Positions 1-9,133 of a DNA stretch of 64,000 bases are shown piece by piece. The position numbers and the translations under genes were made by a program. The notes under the pieces are model-generated. The model was not told the origin of the DNA. It did no database searches and worked only from the letters and a program-made list of their open reading frames with translations. The stretch is from DATFDN01 sp963756495 (lineage in GTDB: Bacteria; Pseudomonadota; Alphaproteobacteria; Acetobacterales; Acetobacteraceae): positions 248,001-312,000 of the forward strand of contig CAVWNS010000009.1 in NCBI GenBank assembly GCA_963756495.1, given 5' to 3'. Position 1 is the stretch's first letter, and each line of letters opens with the position of its first letter.

Positions 1-59
1 GGAACGCGCCGACGGCGCAAGGCTGCCCGATCGAACGCAAGTCTTGGGAGGGAAAACGA

Positions 60-1124
60 ATGCCGGCCCCGTATGCCGCCCACCGCGCACAGATCAAGGC
101 CATCCTGAGCGCCTGGGGAATGCCCGAGGAAAATGCCGAGCCGACCAGCGAGATCCTGGCCTGGGCCGACCTGCACGGCGTGGACAGTCACGGCATGTCG
201 ATGCTGCCGGGCTACGACCGGCTGCGCCGGAACGGGCGCGCCCGCATGGATGCACGCCCCGAGATCCTCCGCGAGACCCCGGTCTCGGCGCTGGTGGATG
301 GCGGCGGCGGGCTCGGTCACGTACCGGCCCGGTTCGGCATGCAGGTGGCCATCGACAAGGCGAAGCGGTCCGGCATGGCGGCGGTGGCGGTGCGCAACTC
401 GGCGCATTTCGGTGCCTGCGGCTTCTACACGTTGATGGCCGCCGAGGCGGGGCTGATCGGCATGGCCTGTACCTCCGCCTCCGGCATCCAGGTGGCGCCG
501 ACCTTCGGGCGGCAGGCCCGGTTGGGCACCGATCCCTGGTCCTTCGCCGCGCCCAGCGCCGACGGGACCCCGTTCCTGCTGGACATGGCCACGACCACCG
601 TCGCCGCCGGGCGCATCCGCAACAAGGCCAACGAGAACCAGCCCACGCCACCCGGCTGGGTGCTGACGAAGGAGGGCCTGCCCAGCACCGATCCGCTCGA
701 GGCGAGCCAGAAAGGCGGGTTCCTCACCTCGCTCGGCGGCTCGCCGGAGAGCAGCAGCTACAAGGGATACGGGCTCGCCGTGATGGTGAACATCCTGTCG
801 TCGTGCCTGTCCGGCGCAACCCTCATCACCGACCCGATGCACACCAAGAAGCCGCAGGGCCAGGACATCGGGCACTTCATCATGGCGATCGATCCCGGCC
901 TGTTCCGTGATCCAGCGGAGTTCCAGGCCGACGTCGCACGCTTCCTTGGCGATCTGCGGGCCACAACGCCGGTCGATCCGACGCAACCCGTGATGGTGGC
1001 GGGCGACCCGCAGCGGCGTCTCGCCGCGCAGCGCATGAAGGACGGCATCCCCGTCGGTCCCGGCCTGCTCTCCCAGGTACGCCAGATCGCCCAGGCGAGC
1101 GCGGCGCCCTGGCTGCTCGATTGA
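60..1124 (+). CDS. Ldh_2-family malate/L-lactate-type dehydrogenase
   Basis: A 354-residue NAD(P)-dependent 2-hydroxyacid or imino-acid dehydrogenase of the Ldh_2 (YbiC/YiaK) family, expected to be cytosolic. The sequence shows the family hallmarks: HGVDSHG near residue 40, an NSAHFGACGFY segment near residue 115 that carries the presumed catalytic histidine, and SYKGYGLA near residue 240. Length is normal for the family. The ATG start is preceded by GGGAGGG at good spacing. It stands apart from the downstream Liv-type operon, separated by a convergent gene, but may act on a substrate taken up by it (inference). The exact substrate (malate, lactate, ureidoglycolate, delta-piperideine-2-carboxylate or other) cannot be read from sequence. 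Confidence 0.9.
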   Translation: MPAPYAAHRAQIKAILSAWGMPEENAEPTSEILAWADLHGVDSHGMSMLPGYDRLRRNGRARMDARPEILRETPVSALVDGGGGLGHVPARFGMQVAIDKAKRSGMAAVAVRNSAHFGACGFYTLMAAEAGLIGMACTSASGIQVAPTFGRQARLGTDPWSFAAPSADGTPFLLDMATTTVAAGRIRNKANENQPTPPGWVLTKEGLPSTDPLEASQKGGFLTSLGGSPESSSYKGYGLAVMVNILSSCLSGATLITDPMHTKKPQGQDIGHFIMAIDPGLFRDPAEFQADVARFLGDLRATTPVDPTQPVMVAGDPQRRLAAQRMKDGIPVGPGLLSQVRQIAQASAAPWLLD

Positions 1125-1144
1125 AAGGCGGCGAGACCGACTTC

Positions 1145-1162
1145 CCCTCCGCTTGCGGAGGG
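1145..1162. terminator. Terminator-like hairpin between convergent genes
   Basis: CCCTCCGC and GCGGAGGG form a perfect 8-bp inverted repeat around TT, just after the stop of the Ldh_2-family gene and before the 3' end of the convergent gene at 1212. There is no strong T tract, so termination is plausible but unproven. Confidence 0.4.
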
Positions 1163-1211
1163 CTATCGCATTTGGCTCTGGAGGCGGGTTTTCACGAGCT
1201 ACGCGGCCGGG

Positions 1212-2156
1212 CTATTGCTCGCCGATAACGACAAAGCCCGCATCGGCATTGATGTCCGCGTCCGAGAAGGCATTGCCGAAAAACCCACCGGCGGCATCGC
1301 ACGACCCGAAGCACCAGACGCACGCCTGGTAGATGCGACCCGGCTGTGCCGTGAAATACGGGGCTTCATTGTAGGTGTAGGCGTACCCGTAGTCGGGGTC
1401 ACCCCAACTGGGATTGTGGTGATCGTCCCACCAGCCGGTTCCGTCCGACCAGATGGAGTAGCGATAATCCTGCTCGAGCGTCTGGTCGGCGCCCTGCATG
1501 TTCCAGCTCAGCACGTAAACGCCGAAGCCGCCATCGTTATGCGCCGTGTAGCCAGCCTGGGAGCTGTCATGCCACTGATAGTTGTACGGCACGTAGGGCC
1601 GCACCTGGACGGAGCGCGGGAGCGGGTTATCGGGGATGAACTGCATCCAGACGCCGGCGCCGCACGCCGCTGAAGCTCCGCCACCCGAACCGTCGAGAAA
1701 GCCGAAGGCCCCCGACGCGGCATCGGCGGACGCGGTTGCTGTGTAGTTCCCGTTGCCGTTCTTCGATGTCCATTGACCGGCATAGGGTGGGGCCAGGACC
1801 TGGATCTGGGAATCCTCGGCGACGCGAACCCCGCCGCTCTCGACCCCGGCGAAGGGCCGGAAGGCCATGGCGCGAGCCGCGGGGGAATGGCGGGTCGGCC
1901 TCCTCAATCGTCCGCTGCCGCGCAGGGCGGCCAGCACCTGCTGCGGAGCAGGTGACTCCGGGAAGAGCGATTTTGGCAACCGCCCCTCATCCACCGCGCC
2001 GCGCAGCAAAGCCTGTGCGACCTCGTTCTGCGCCGCGGCGCGTCTGACCCTGTCATGGCCCCGGTCCACGAACTTGCTGAACGAGTGATCAAGCGCTTGG
2101 TTGGCACTCGCGCCGATCCGCGCTGCGAGCTCCGGGGAGATATGTAGGTCGCGCAT
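1212..2156 (-). CDS. Hypothetical protein with aromatic-rich C-terminal domain
   Basis: I do not recognise this 314-residue protein. The N-terminal ~100 residues are Arg/Ala-rich and probably helical. From about residue 110 the protein changes to a Trp/Tyr/Gly/Asp-rich, probably beta-sheet region with cysteines (CVWCFGSC near residue 280) and no transmembrane helix. No signal peptide is evident, although the C-terminal composition resembles secreted beta-rich domains. It is transcribed away from the SDR-Liv operon, so the 200-bp gap to 2359 probably holds both promoters. The reading frame is intact and its codon use resembles neighbours. Function unknown. Confidence 0.6.
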   Translation of the reverse strand: MRDLHISPELAARIGASANQALDHSFSKFVDRGHDRVRRAAAQNEVAQALLRGAVDEGRLPKSLFPESPAPQQVLAALRGSGRLRRPTRHSPAARAMAFRPFAGVESGGVRVAEDSQIQVLAPPYAGQWTSKNGNGNYTATASADAASGAFGFLDGSGGGASAACGAGVWMQFIPDNPLPRSVQVRPYVPYNYQWHDSSQAGYTAHNDGGFGVYVLSWNMQGADQTLEQDYRYSIWSDGTGWWDDHHNPSWGDPDYGYAYTYNEAPYFTAQPGRIYQACVWCFGSCDAAGGFFGNAFSDADINADAGFVVIGEQ

Positions 2157-2290
2157 CTATCGTCTCCTGACTATGACCGCAGATACGCTACGAAGTCTGC
2201 GGTCGGTACACCCCTTGAAACCCGTTGCAGGAACATGCAGGTCTCGCAGCTGGTGGCCAATTGAATATTGGCATGATATGGCTTTGACTT

Positions 2291-2310
2291 GCTGTGAGGC
2301 AGATCACAGC
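2291..2310. promoter_or_regulatory. CRP/FNR-family-like operator palindrome
   Basis: GCTGTGA-N6-TCACAGC is a perfect 7-bp dyad that matches the CRP consensus core TGTGA-N6-TCACA. It lies in the intergenic region between two divergent genes, about 50 bases upstream of the SDR start at 2359. TTGACT at 2284-2289 immediately precedes it. A cAMP-CRP-type regulator is the simplest reading; which paralogue binds is inference. Confidence 0.55.
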
Positions 2311-2334
2311 GAGTGCCAAGCTTGCCGCACGCCC

Positions 2335-2349
2335 GTCCTTGCCAAGGAC
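2335..2349 (+). promoter_or_regulatory. Dyad overlapping the ribosome-binding site of the SDR gene
   Basis: GTCCTTGCCAAGGAC is a perfect 7-bp inverted repeat around one base. Its right arm contains AAGGA (2344-2348), the only good Shine-Dalgarno sequence before the ATG at 2359. As RNA it can fold with a three-base loop and mask the site; as DNA it could be an operator. Confidence 0.4.
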
Positions 2350-2358
2350 AATCAGACA

Positions 2359-3144
2359 ATGATTTCCGGCGCACACACCCCGTTGACGGTCGATCTGAGC
2401 GGGCTTCGGGTCGCCATCAGCGCCGGCGCCAATGGCATCGGTAAGGTAATGGCCGACAGTTTCGCCGCGTGCGGGGCGGCCGTGTTCGTCTCCGACGTTG
2501 ACGAGCGCGCTCTCGCCGCGTGCGGCCATCCGGGGATGCGCGCCGATGCGGGCGCGGTCGGCGACTGCGAGGCGTTCGTGGATACCGCGATCGGGCATCT
2601 CGGCGGCCTCGACGTGCTGGTCAACAACGCTGGCATCGCCGGGCCGACCGCGCGGGTCGAGGACGTGACGCCGGAGGCGCTGGACGCCACCTTGCGCATC
2701 GACCTCGCCAGCATGTTCCACTGCGCCCGCCGCGCCATCCCCGCGCTGCGCTCGGCCGGCGGCGGTGCGGTCATCAATCTCAGCTCGGCCGCCGGCCGGT
2801 TCGGCTTTCCGCTGCGCGCGCCCTACGCCGCCGCCAAATGGGGCGTGATCGGCTTCACCAAGTCGCTGTCGATCGAGCTTGGCCCGGACGGCATCCGCGT
2901 CAACGCCATCCTGCCCGGGCCGGTGGACGGGCCACGCATTCGCGCCGTTATTGCGGCCAAGGCCGAGGCGGCCGGCATCTCGGATAACGAGATGACCGAG
3001 CGCACCGTCGCCGCCACCAGCCTGCGCTGCTTCGTCACGCAGCAGGACATCGCCAACATGGCCCTCTATCTCGCCAGCCCGTTTGGCGCCACCATCAGCG
3101 GTCAGGCGATCAGCGTGGACGCCGACATGCAGACCCTGATGTAG
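2359..3144 (+). CDS. SDR-family NAD(P)-dependent oxidoreductase
   Basis: A 261-residue classical short-chain dehydrogenase. Visible elements are the nucleotide-binding glycine motif (SAGANGIG near residue 18, an uncommon Ser replacing the usual Thr-Gly), VNNAGIAGP near residue 90, the catalytic Ser in NLSSAAG and the YAAAK active-site pair. The ATG at 2359 was chosen over in-frame upstream starts because it follows AAGGA and yields normal length. It heads the liv-type operon, 12 bases before the binding-protein gene, so it probably oxidises the imported compound or a derivative (inference). Confidence 0.88.
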   Translation: MISGAHTPLTVDLSGLRVAISAGANGIGKVMADSFAACGAAVFVSDVDERALAACGHPGMRADAGAVGDCEAFVDTAIGHLGGLDVLVNNAGIAGPTARVEDVTPEALDATLRIDLASMFHCARRAIPALRSAGGGAVINLSSAAGRFGFPLRAPYAAAKWGVIGFTKSLSIELGPDGIRVNAILPGPVDGPRIRAVIAAKAEAAGISDNEMTERTVAATSLRCFVTQQDIANMALYLASPFGATISGQAISVDADMQTLM

Positions 3145-3156
3145 GAAGCCAGCCCC

Positions 3157-4371
3157 ATGAACGGGATCACCCGCCGCGCCGCCCTGGGCGGGGCCGCTGC
3201 CGTGCTCGCCGCGCCGGCCATCGTCCGTGCCCAAGGCACCGCGCCCATCCGCATCGGCGAGATCAACAGCTACACCACCATCCCGGCCTTCACCGTGCCC
3301 TACCGCAAGGGCTGGCAGATGGCGGTAGACGAGACCAACGCCAAAGGTGGGGTGCTTGGCCGGCAGCTGGAGGTGATATCGCGCGATGACGCGGGCAAGC
3401 CGGCCGACGCCGTACGCCTCGCGGGCGAGCTTGTGAACGCGCAGAAGGTCGATCTGCTTGCAGGCGGATATCTCTCGAATGTCGGGCTCGCATTGTCCGA
3501 CTTTGCGTTGCACGTGGACAGGATCTACGTCGCCGGCGAGCCGCTGTCGGACGCGCTGGTCTGGCAGAACGGCAACCGCGTCTGCTTCCGCCTGCGCCCC
3601 AACACCTACATGCAGGTCGCCATGCTGCTGGACGAGGCGGCGAAGCTGCCGGCCAAGCGATGGGCGACGGTCGCGCCGAACTACGAGTACGGGCAGTCGG
3701 CGGTGAAATGGTTCCGTCAGCTTCTGGCGGCGCGGCGGCCGGACGTGCGGTTCGTCGGCGAGCAGTGGCCGGCGCTGGGCCATATCGACGCCGGCGCGAC
3801 GGCGGTGGCGCTGGAGGAATCCAAGCCGGATGCGATCTTCAACGCCACCTTCGGGCCGGACCTGACGAATTTCGTCCGCCAGGGCAACACGCGCGGGCTG
3901 TTCGGCCAGCGTCCGGTGATCTCGCTGCTGACCGGGGAACCGGAGTATCTCGACACGCTCGGGGCCGACACGCCGGAGGGCTGGATCGTTACCGGCTATC
4001 CGTGGGCTGATGACCGGGCACCGGCCAACGTTGCCTTTGTCGAGGCCTATCAAACGCGGTTCAAGGAGCCCCCACGCATGGGCTCGGTCGTCGGATACGC
4101 GCTGATCCAGGCCATCGCATCCGGCATCGCGCGCGCCGGCGGGACGGCGACCGCTCAGCTCGCCGCCGGCCTGGCGGGCGCCGGCTTTTCGACCCCGTTC
4201 GGGAACGGCATGTTCCGCGCGATCGATCACCAGAGCACGATGGGCGCGTTCGTCGGCCGGCTCGCGGTGCGTGACGGGCACGGCGTGATGGTGGACTGGC
4301 ACTACGTCGACGGTGCCTCGGTCATGCCGTCGGACGCCGAGGTGCGGAAGCTCCGTCCCGCCGCTGCCTGA
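3157..4371 (+). CDS. Branched-chain-type ABC transporter substrate-binding protein
   Basis: A 404-residue periplasmic ligand-binding protein of the Peripla_BP_6 (LivK-like) group. It starts with an export signal containing RR and a hydrophobic alanine-rich stretch, ending near AIVRAQ. The mature part opens with IRIGEINSYTT, followed by the family-typical GWQMAVDETNAKGGVLGRQLE. It is the first transporter gene of the operon and is followed five bases later by the fused permease. Such proteins bind amino acids, amides, urea or aromatic and hydroxy acids; the ligand here is not predictable, but the neighbouring dehydrogenases make a hydroxy or keto acid plausible (inference). Confidence 0.9.
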   Translation: MNGITRRAALGGAAAVLAAPAIVRAQGTAPIRIGEINSYTTIPAFTVPYRKGWQMAVDETNAKGGVLGRQLEVISRDDAGKPADAVRLAGELVNAQKVDLLAGGYLSNVGLALSDFALHVDRIYVAGEPLSDALVWQNGNRVCFRLRPNTYMQVAMLLDEAAKLPAKRWATVAPNYEYGQSAVKWFRQLLAARRPDVRFVGEQWPALGHIDAGATAVALEESKPDAIFNATFGPDLTNFVRQGNTRGLFGQRPVISLLTGEPEYLDTLGADTPEGWIVTGYPWADDRAPANVAFVEAYQTRFKEPPRMGSVVGYALIQAIASGIARAGGTATAQLAAGLAGAGFSTPFGNGMFRAIDHQSTMGAFVGRLAVRDGHGVMVDWHYVDGASVMPSDAEVRKLRPAAA

Positions 4372-4376
4372 CGCGT

Positions 4377-6197
4377 GTGGGCCTGTTCGCGATCCAGGCG
4401 CTGACGGGCCTCGCCTCGGCCTCCGCGCTGTTCCTCGTCGCGGCCGGCCTGACGGTCATCTTCGGCGTCACCCGCATCGTCAACTTCGCCCATGGCAGCC
4501 TGTTCATGCTGGGCGCCTATGTGGGCTGGTCGCTCATCAGCCGTCTGCCGCCGACTCCGCTGGGGTTCGCACTGGGTACGATGGGCGCCGCGCTGGCGCT
4601 TGCGGTGGTGGGTCTCGGGATCGAGATGGCGGTGCTGCGGCGCATCTATCAGGCGGCGCCTATCCTGCAACTGCTGGCGACCTTCGCGGTCGCGCTGATC
4701 GTGCAGGACGTGACGCTGCATGTCTGGGGACCCGACGACCTGACGTTGCCGCGCCCGGACTGGCTGCGCGGGTTCATCCTGCTGGCCGGCAACCGCTTCC
4801 CCCGCTACGACGCGTGGCTCATCGCGGTCGGCCCCGCCGTGTTGCTCGGGCTCTGGCTTTTGTTCACGCACACGCAATGGGGCACGCTGGTGCGGGCCGC
4901 GACCGAGGACCGCGAGATGCTTGGCGCCCTGGGGGTGGACCAACGCCGGCTGTTCACGTCGGTATTCGCGCTGGGGGCGGCGCTGGCCGGCCTTGGTGGC
5001 GCGCTGGCGTTGCCCGATCAATCCGCGAATCTCCAGATGGATCTCGGCACTGTCACGGACGCCTTCGTGATCGTGGTGCTCGGCGGACTTGGCAGCCTTC
5101 CCGGTGCCTATCTCGCGGCGGCGCTGATCGGCGAGTTGCAGTCATTCGGGCTGCTTCTGCTGCCCCAGTCCTCGTTGGCACTAGCTTTCGTGGCGATGGC
5201 GGTCGTGCTTTCCGTGCGGCCCAACGGGCTGCTCGGACGCCCGGTGCCCGAACCACGCGGCGAGGCGAGCGCCCCGCTGCTGCGCCCGTCCACGCCGGCG
5301 GGGCGCTGGCTGGCGGCCGTGGTGCTCCTCGCGGCGGTCACGGCCCCTCTCTATCTCGGACCCTACGGCGTCTCGGTGCTGACCGAGGCGGCCATCGCCG
5401 TGCTGTTCGCGGCGAGCTTGCAGTTCATCATGGGTCCGGGCGGGATGGCGAGCTTCGGCCACGCCGCCTTCTTCGGCATCGGCGCCTATGCCGCCGGCCT
5501 GCTGGCGGAACGGCACATGGCGATGCTGCTGGCGCTGGCGGCGGCCCCGCTCGCCGGCGGGCTGGCCGCGCTGCTGCTCGGCTGCGTGCTGGTCCGGCTT
5601 TCCGGCGTTTACTTGGCCATGCTCACCCTGGCTTTCGCGCAGATCGTCTGGGCGGTCTGCGTCCAATGGAGCGGGCTCACGGGCGGCGATGACGGCATCC
5701 TCGGCGTCTGGCCCGCCGCATGGGCCGCCGGCCCAGCCGGGTTCTACTGGCTGACGCTGGCGCTGTGCCTGTCGGCGACGCTGCTTCTGCGCCGCATCAC
5801 CTATGCCCCACTCGGCTATGGGCTGCGTGCCGCCCGCGACTCCCTGGCGCGGGCAGAGGCGATCGGCTTGCGCCCCCGCCTGTTGCGCCTGGCCGCGTTC
5901 GGCCTCGCCGGCGGTGGGGCGGGCCTGGCCGGAGCGGTGTTCGCGTACGCCAAGGGGAGCGTGTTCCCCGGCTACGCCGGCATCCCGCGCTCGGTCGATG
6001 CGCTGGTGATGGTGCTGCTGGGCGGGCTGCACGCGATGTCCGGACCGATCGTCGGCGCGCTGGTCTATACGGGCCTCTACGACACGCTCTCGCAGGCGAC
6101 GGACCTCTGGCGCCTGGTGCTTGGCGCCGTGATCCTGGTGGTCGTGCTGGCGTTCCCCGAGGGTCTCGCCGGCACCGTCGCGCGTGGGCGCGCATGA
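4377..6197 (+). CDS. Fused LivH-LivM ABC transporter permease
   Basis: A 606-residue inner-membrane protein in which both permeases of a branched-chain-type importer are joined. Residues 1 to about 285 are LivH-like, with the conserved TVIFGVTRIVNFAHGS segment near residue 25. Residues about 310-600 are LivM-like, with GPGGMASFGHAAFFGIGAY near residue 360. Each half has about eight or more hydrophobic segments. The start is GTG at 4377, five bases after the binding-protein stop, so translation is probably coupled. It overlaps livG by ATGA. Fusions of these two subunits occur in Proteobacteria, so this is unusual but not an assembly artefact. Confidence 0.9.
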   Translation: MGLFAIQALTGLASASALFLVAAGLTVIFGVTRIVNFAHGSLFMLGAYVGWSLISRLPPTPLGFALGTMGAALALAVVGLGIEMAVLRRIYQAAPILQLLATFAVALIVQDVTLHVWGPDDLTLPRPDWLRGFILLAGNRFPRYDAWLIAVGPAVLLGLWLLFTHTQWGTLVRAATEDREMLGALGVDQRRLFTSVFALGAALAGLGGALALPDQSANLQMDLGTVTDAFVIVVLGGLGSLPGAYLAAALIGELQSFGLLLLPQSSLALAFVAMAVVLSVRPNGLLGRPVPEPRGEASAPLLRPSTPAGRWLAAVVLLAAVTAPLYLGPYGVSVLTEAAIAVLFAASLQFIMGPGGMASFGHAAFFGIGAYAAGLLAERHMAMLLALAAAPLAGGLAALLLGCVLVRLSGVYLAMLTLAFAQIVWAVCVQWSGLTGGDDGILGVWPAAWAAGPAGFYWLTLALCLSATLLLRRITYAPLGYGLRAARDSLARAEAIGLRPRLLRLAAFGLAGGGAGLAGAVFAYAKGSVFPGYAGIPRSVDALVMVLLGGLHAMSGPIVGALVYTGLYDTLSQATDLWRLVLGAVILVVVLAFPEGLAGTVARGRA

Positions 6198-6961
6198 CCG
6201 AGGGGGCCGCGCCGGCTCCCGTGCTGAGCGTGCGCGACCTGCGCAAGTCCTTCGGCGGGGTGGCCGCCGTGCGCGCCGTCTCCTTCAGCCTCGCGGCTGG
6301 CGAGATGCTGGCGATGATCGGCCCGAACGGCGCCGGGAAATCGACCTGCTTCGCCATGCTCGGAGGCCAGATCAGGCCCGACGCCGGCCGCATCACGCTG
6401 CTCGGCCGCGACGTGACCGGGGCGAGCCCCGGCGCGATCTGGCGTCACGGCGTCGGGCGGACGTTCCAGATCACGGAAACCTTCGCGTCGATGACGGCGC
6501 GCGAGAACGTCCAGACGGCCCTGCTTGCCGCCGCCCGCCGTGTCTGGCGGCTGTGGGTTCCGGCACGGCGACACTTCGCGGTCGAGGCCGACGCGCTGCT
6601 GCGGGAGGTGGGCCTGGGCGGGCAGGCCTCGCGCGCGGCGGGCGTGCTCGCCTATGGCGACGTGAAACGGCTTGATCTCGCGGTGGCGCTGGCCAGTCGC
6701 CCCCGGGTGTTGCTGATGGACGAGCCGACCGCCGGAATGGCCACGGCCGAGCGGCTCGCTCTCATGGCGCTGGTCCGGCGCATCGTCGGCGAGCAGGGCG
6801 TCTCCGTGCTGTTCACCGAACACGACATGGATGTCGTCTTCGCCGCCGCCGACCGCATCGTGGTGCTGAGCCAGGGCGCGGTCATCGCAGAGGGCCTGCC
6901 TGCGGCAATCCGGGCGGACCAGCGCGTGCGCGACGCCTATCTCGGGGCCGATGCATGCTGA
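6194..6961 (+). CDS. ABC transporter ATP-binding protein, LivG type
   Basis: A 255-residue ATPase that powers the upstream Liv-type importer from the cytosolic face. Walker A is GPNGAGKST near residue 45; Walker B is LLMDEPTAGM near residue 180; the signature region reads LAYGDVKRLDLA, the relaxed form usual in LivG. The H-loop is in TEHDMDVV. The ATG overlaps the permease stop in ATGA, and its own end overlaps the start of livF, so the five transport genes form one unit. Confidence 0.9.
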   Translation: MTEGAAPAPVLSVRDLRKSFGGVAAVRAVSFSLAAGEMLAMIGPNGAGKSTCFAMLGGQIRPDAGRITLLGRDVTGASPGAIWRHGVGRTFQITETFASMTARENVQTALLAAARRVWRLWVPARRHFAVEADALLREVGLGGQASRAAGVLAYGDVKRLDLAVALASRPRVLLMDEPTAGMATAERLALMALVRRIVGEQGVSVLFTEHDMDVVFAAADRIVVLSQGAVIAEGLPAAIRADQRVRDAYLGADAC

Positions 6962-7657
6962 CCGTGCGCAGGGCTGGAAGCGCGCTATGCGCGCGCGCGG
7001 GTGCTCGACCGCGTGGATTTCCAGATCGCCAGCGGCGAGACCTGGGTCCTGCTCGGGCGCAACGGCGCCGGGAAGAGCACATTGCTCAAATCCCTGATCG
7101 GGCTCGTGCGCCCGAGCGCCGGAACGATCCGCTTTTCCGGGCGGGAGATCGCGGGACTGCCGCCGTATCGCATCGCACGGCTCGGCATCGGCTATGTGCC
7201 GGAGGAGCGTCGGGTCTTCTCGGAGCTGACGGCGCTGGAGAACCTGGCAGTTGGCCGCCGTCCGGCCATGCCGGGACACACGCCCTGGACGCCGGAGCGC
7301 CTGTTCGCGCTGTTCCCCACCCTGTCCGACCTGCGCCACAGGCCGGCGGGACGCATGAGCGGCGGCGAGCAGCAGATGCTGACCATCGCGCGCACGCTGA
7401 TGGGCAATCCGCGACTGCTGTTGCTGGACGAGCCCAGCGAGGGGCTGGCGCCCACGGTGCTGGAGGCGATGGCCGCATCGCTGGCCATGCTGTCGGGCCA
7501 GGGGCTGACTTTGCTGCTCGCCGAGCAGAACCTGCGCTTCGCGACCCGCCTGGCCCGGCATGCGCTGGTGATGGAGACCGGTGCGCTGGTATGGCGCGGG
7601 CTGCTGAGCGATCTGCGGGCGGATGCGCGCCTGCTGTCGGAACGATTGGGCGTGTAG
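6955..7657 (+). CDS. ABC transporter ATP-binding protein, LivF type (frameshifted start)
   Basis: Second ATPase of the Liv-type importer, about 233 residues once corrected. Walker A (GRNGAGKST), the signature MSGGEQQML and LLLLDEPSEGLAP are intact. The natural ATG at 6955 overlaps the livG stop but reads out of frame after five codons. Removing one G from GGG at 6971-6973 joins it to MLTVRRLEARYARARVLDRV, a textbook LivF N-terminus. Without correction, translation could only begin at GTG 7001, losing the first strand of the domain. A single homopolymer insertion is more likely to be sequence error than inactivation. Confidence 0.85.
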
Positions 7658-8164
7658 ACCGCGGATGGCAGCACTCCACGCAAGCGCTGGTCGCGGTATG
7701 TCTACGAAGATCGAGGCGGTGAGCGTCGGGGTGCCTCACGTGCTATTCTGAGACCCTCTTCATCATGCGCCTCGGCCGCTTCGGCATCGGTCCCGAGCGG
7801 GGCCATCGCCGGATCAGATTCCGCCGATCTTATCGCCAGTTTTTCCGGAATCGATCTTCTTCCGCAGACGCTCGAATTTGGACGGCCTCGAACCCGTCGG
7901 TGAGCCTGGATCGGTGTTCGCCACAGAAGGAACTCCTTATAGAGCCGGCGTAGACAGTCCGGCGTAGACATACGGGACGGCCCGACGCAGGTTGCATGCG
8001 CCGATGCGGGCGAGTGTCGCTCTACCCTCAACCACGCGAAAGTCCGCCGGGTTCAAGTGTGCGCGTGGGTGGAACGCCGCGACGCGTTGCCTGTTCACGC
8101 CACTTCCGCAAACCCGAGGCATGCCAAGCCGACGGTACGCACACCCAAAATCCGGGTCACAAGA
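7658..8164. other. Intergenic gap without a supported gene
   Basis: About 500 bases between livF and the broken SDR. Short open frames occur on both strands but none resembles a known protein or has a convincing ribosome-binding site. The one small structure seen is a 12-base direct repeat, CCGGCGTAGACA, at 7945-7956 and 7959-7970. The promoter of the downstream SDR/MFS pair may lie near 8100, but I see no clear -35/-10. Confidence 0.5.
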
Positions 8165-9038
8165 ATGCCGCAGCATCCCACGGACGCCCACCCCCAGCCG
8201 CCCCAGCCGGAGCAGCACCAGGCGCCCCCCGGCGCTACGGGCGGAATGACACCTGAGCCCGACCACGGCGAGCAGACCTACAGGGGGAGTGGTAGGGCTG
8301 GCGGGCAAGGCCGCCATCATCACCGGTGCGGATTCCGGCATCGGGCGCGCCGTCGCCATAGCCTTCGCCCGTGAGGGAGCGGACGTCCTGATCTCGTACC
8401 TCGACGAGCATGAGGACGCCAGGAGACGGCGCGCTGGGTGGAAGAGGCCGGCCGCAAGGCGGTCGTCGGTGCCGGGCGACGTCGCGGAGGAGCCGCACTG
8501 CAAGAAGCTCGTCGGGCGCGCCGTCCGCGAATTCGGTCATCTGGACATCCTGGTGAACAACGCCGCGATGCAGCGGACCCATCAGAGCATCGAGGAGATC
8601 AGCTCCGAGGAGTGGGACCGAACCTTCAGGACAAACATCTATTCGCAGTTCTATCTCTGCAAGGCGGCGATCCCGCGCATGAGGCCAGGCTCGGCGATCG
8701 TGAACACCACGTCGATCAACGCCAAGAACCCGTCGCCGTACCCTGCTCGCCTACGCGACGACAAAGGGCGCGATCGCGAACTTCACCGCGGGCCTGGCAC
8801 AACTCGTCGCCGAGAAGGGCATCCGCGTGAACTGCGTCGCGCCGGGCCCGATCTGGACACCGCTGATCCCCTCCACGATGCCCGAGGAAGCGGTCAAGAG
8901 CTTCGGCAAGAACACGCCGCTCGGCCGCGCCGGCCAGCCGGCCGAGCTTGCGCCGGCCTACGTGCTGCTGGCCTCGGAGGAGGCGAGCTACATCACCGGC
9001 GCGCTGTGCCAGTGACAGGTGGGCGGCCGATGCTCTGA
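8165..9038 (+). pseudogene. Stress-type SDR oxidoreductase, multiply frameshifted as sequenced
   Basis: Pieces in three frames assemble into one SDR of about 290 residues of the YghA/YdaD-like group. These proteins carry a long polar N-terminus with MTPEPDHGE, then GKAAIITGADSGIGRAVAIA, ILVNNAAM, the catalytic Ser in NTTSIN, YATTK and a VTGG ending. Five indels are needed: one G too many at 8295-8297, one G missing at 8422-8423, one G too many at 8468-8469, an extra T near 8739 and one C missing at 9009-9010. The corrected length is a whole number of codons and normal for the family. Either a degraded gene or, more likely given the homopolymer pattern, poor sequence. It precedes the MFS gene by 95 bases. 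Confidence 0.8.
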
Positions 9039-9133
9039 GCGTCGCGACTGCCCTCGGCAGCCGCGTCTCATCAAGGATTTCGTCGGCAGGACCATTGCGG
9101 AGAAGCTCTGAGCACGGAATAGTCGCGCCGGAC

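Noticed and set aside
2188..4302. Very long open frame (704 codons) on the minus strand
   Set aside because: It is antisense to the SDR and binding-protein genes and is an artefact of high GC content; its translation is low-complexity and matches nothing.
7945..7970. Two adjacent copies of CCGGCGTAGACA
   Set aside because: Only two units; not a CRISPR array or meaningful satellite. No CRISPR array was seen anywhere in the window.
7702..8031. 109-codon minus-strand frame in the gap after livF
   Set aside because: No ribosome-binding site, no family resemblance, composition like random high-GC frames.
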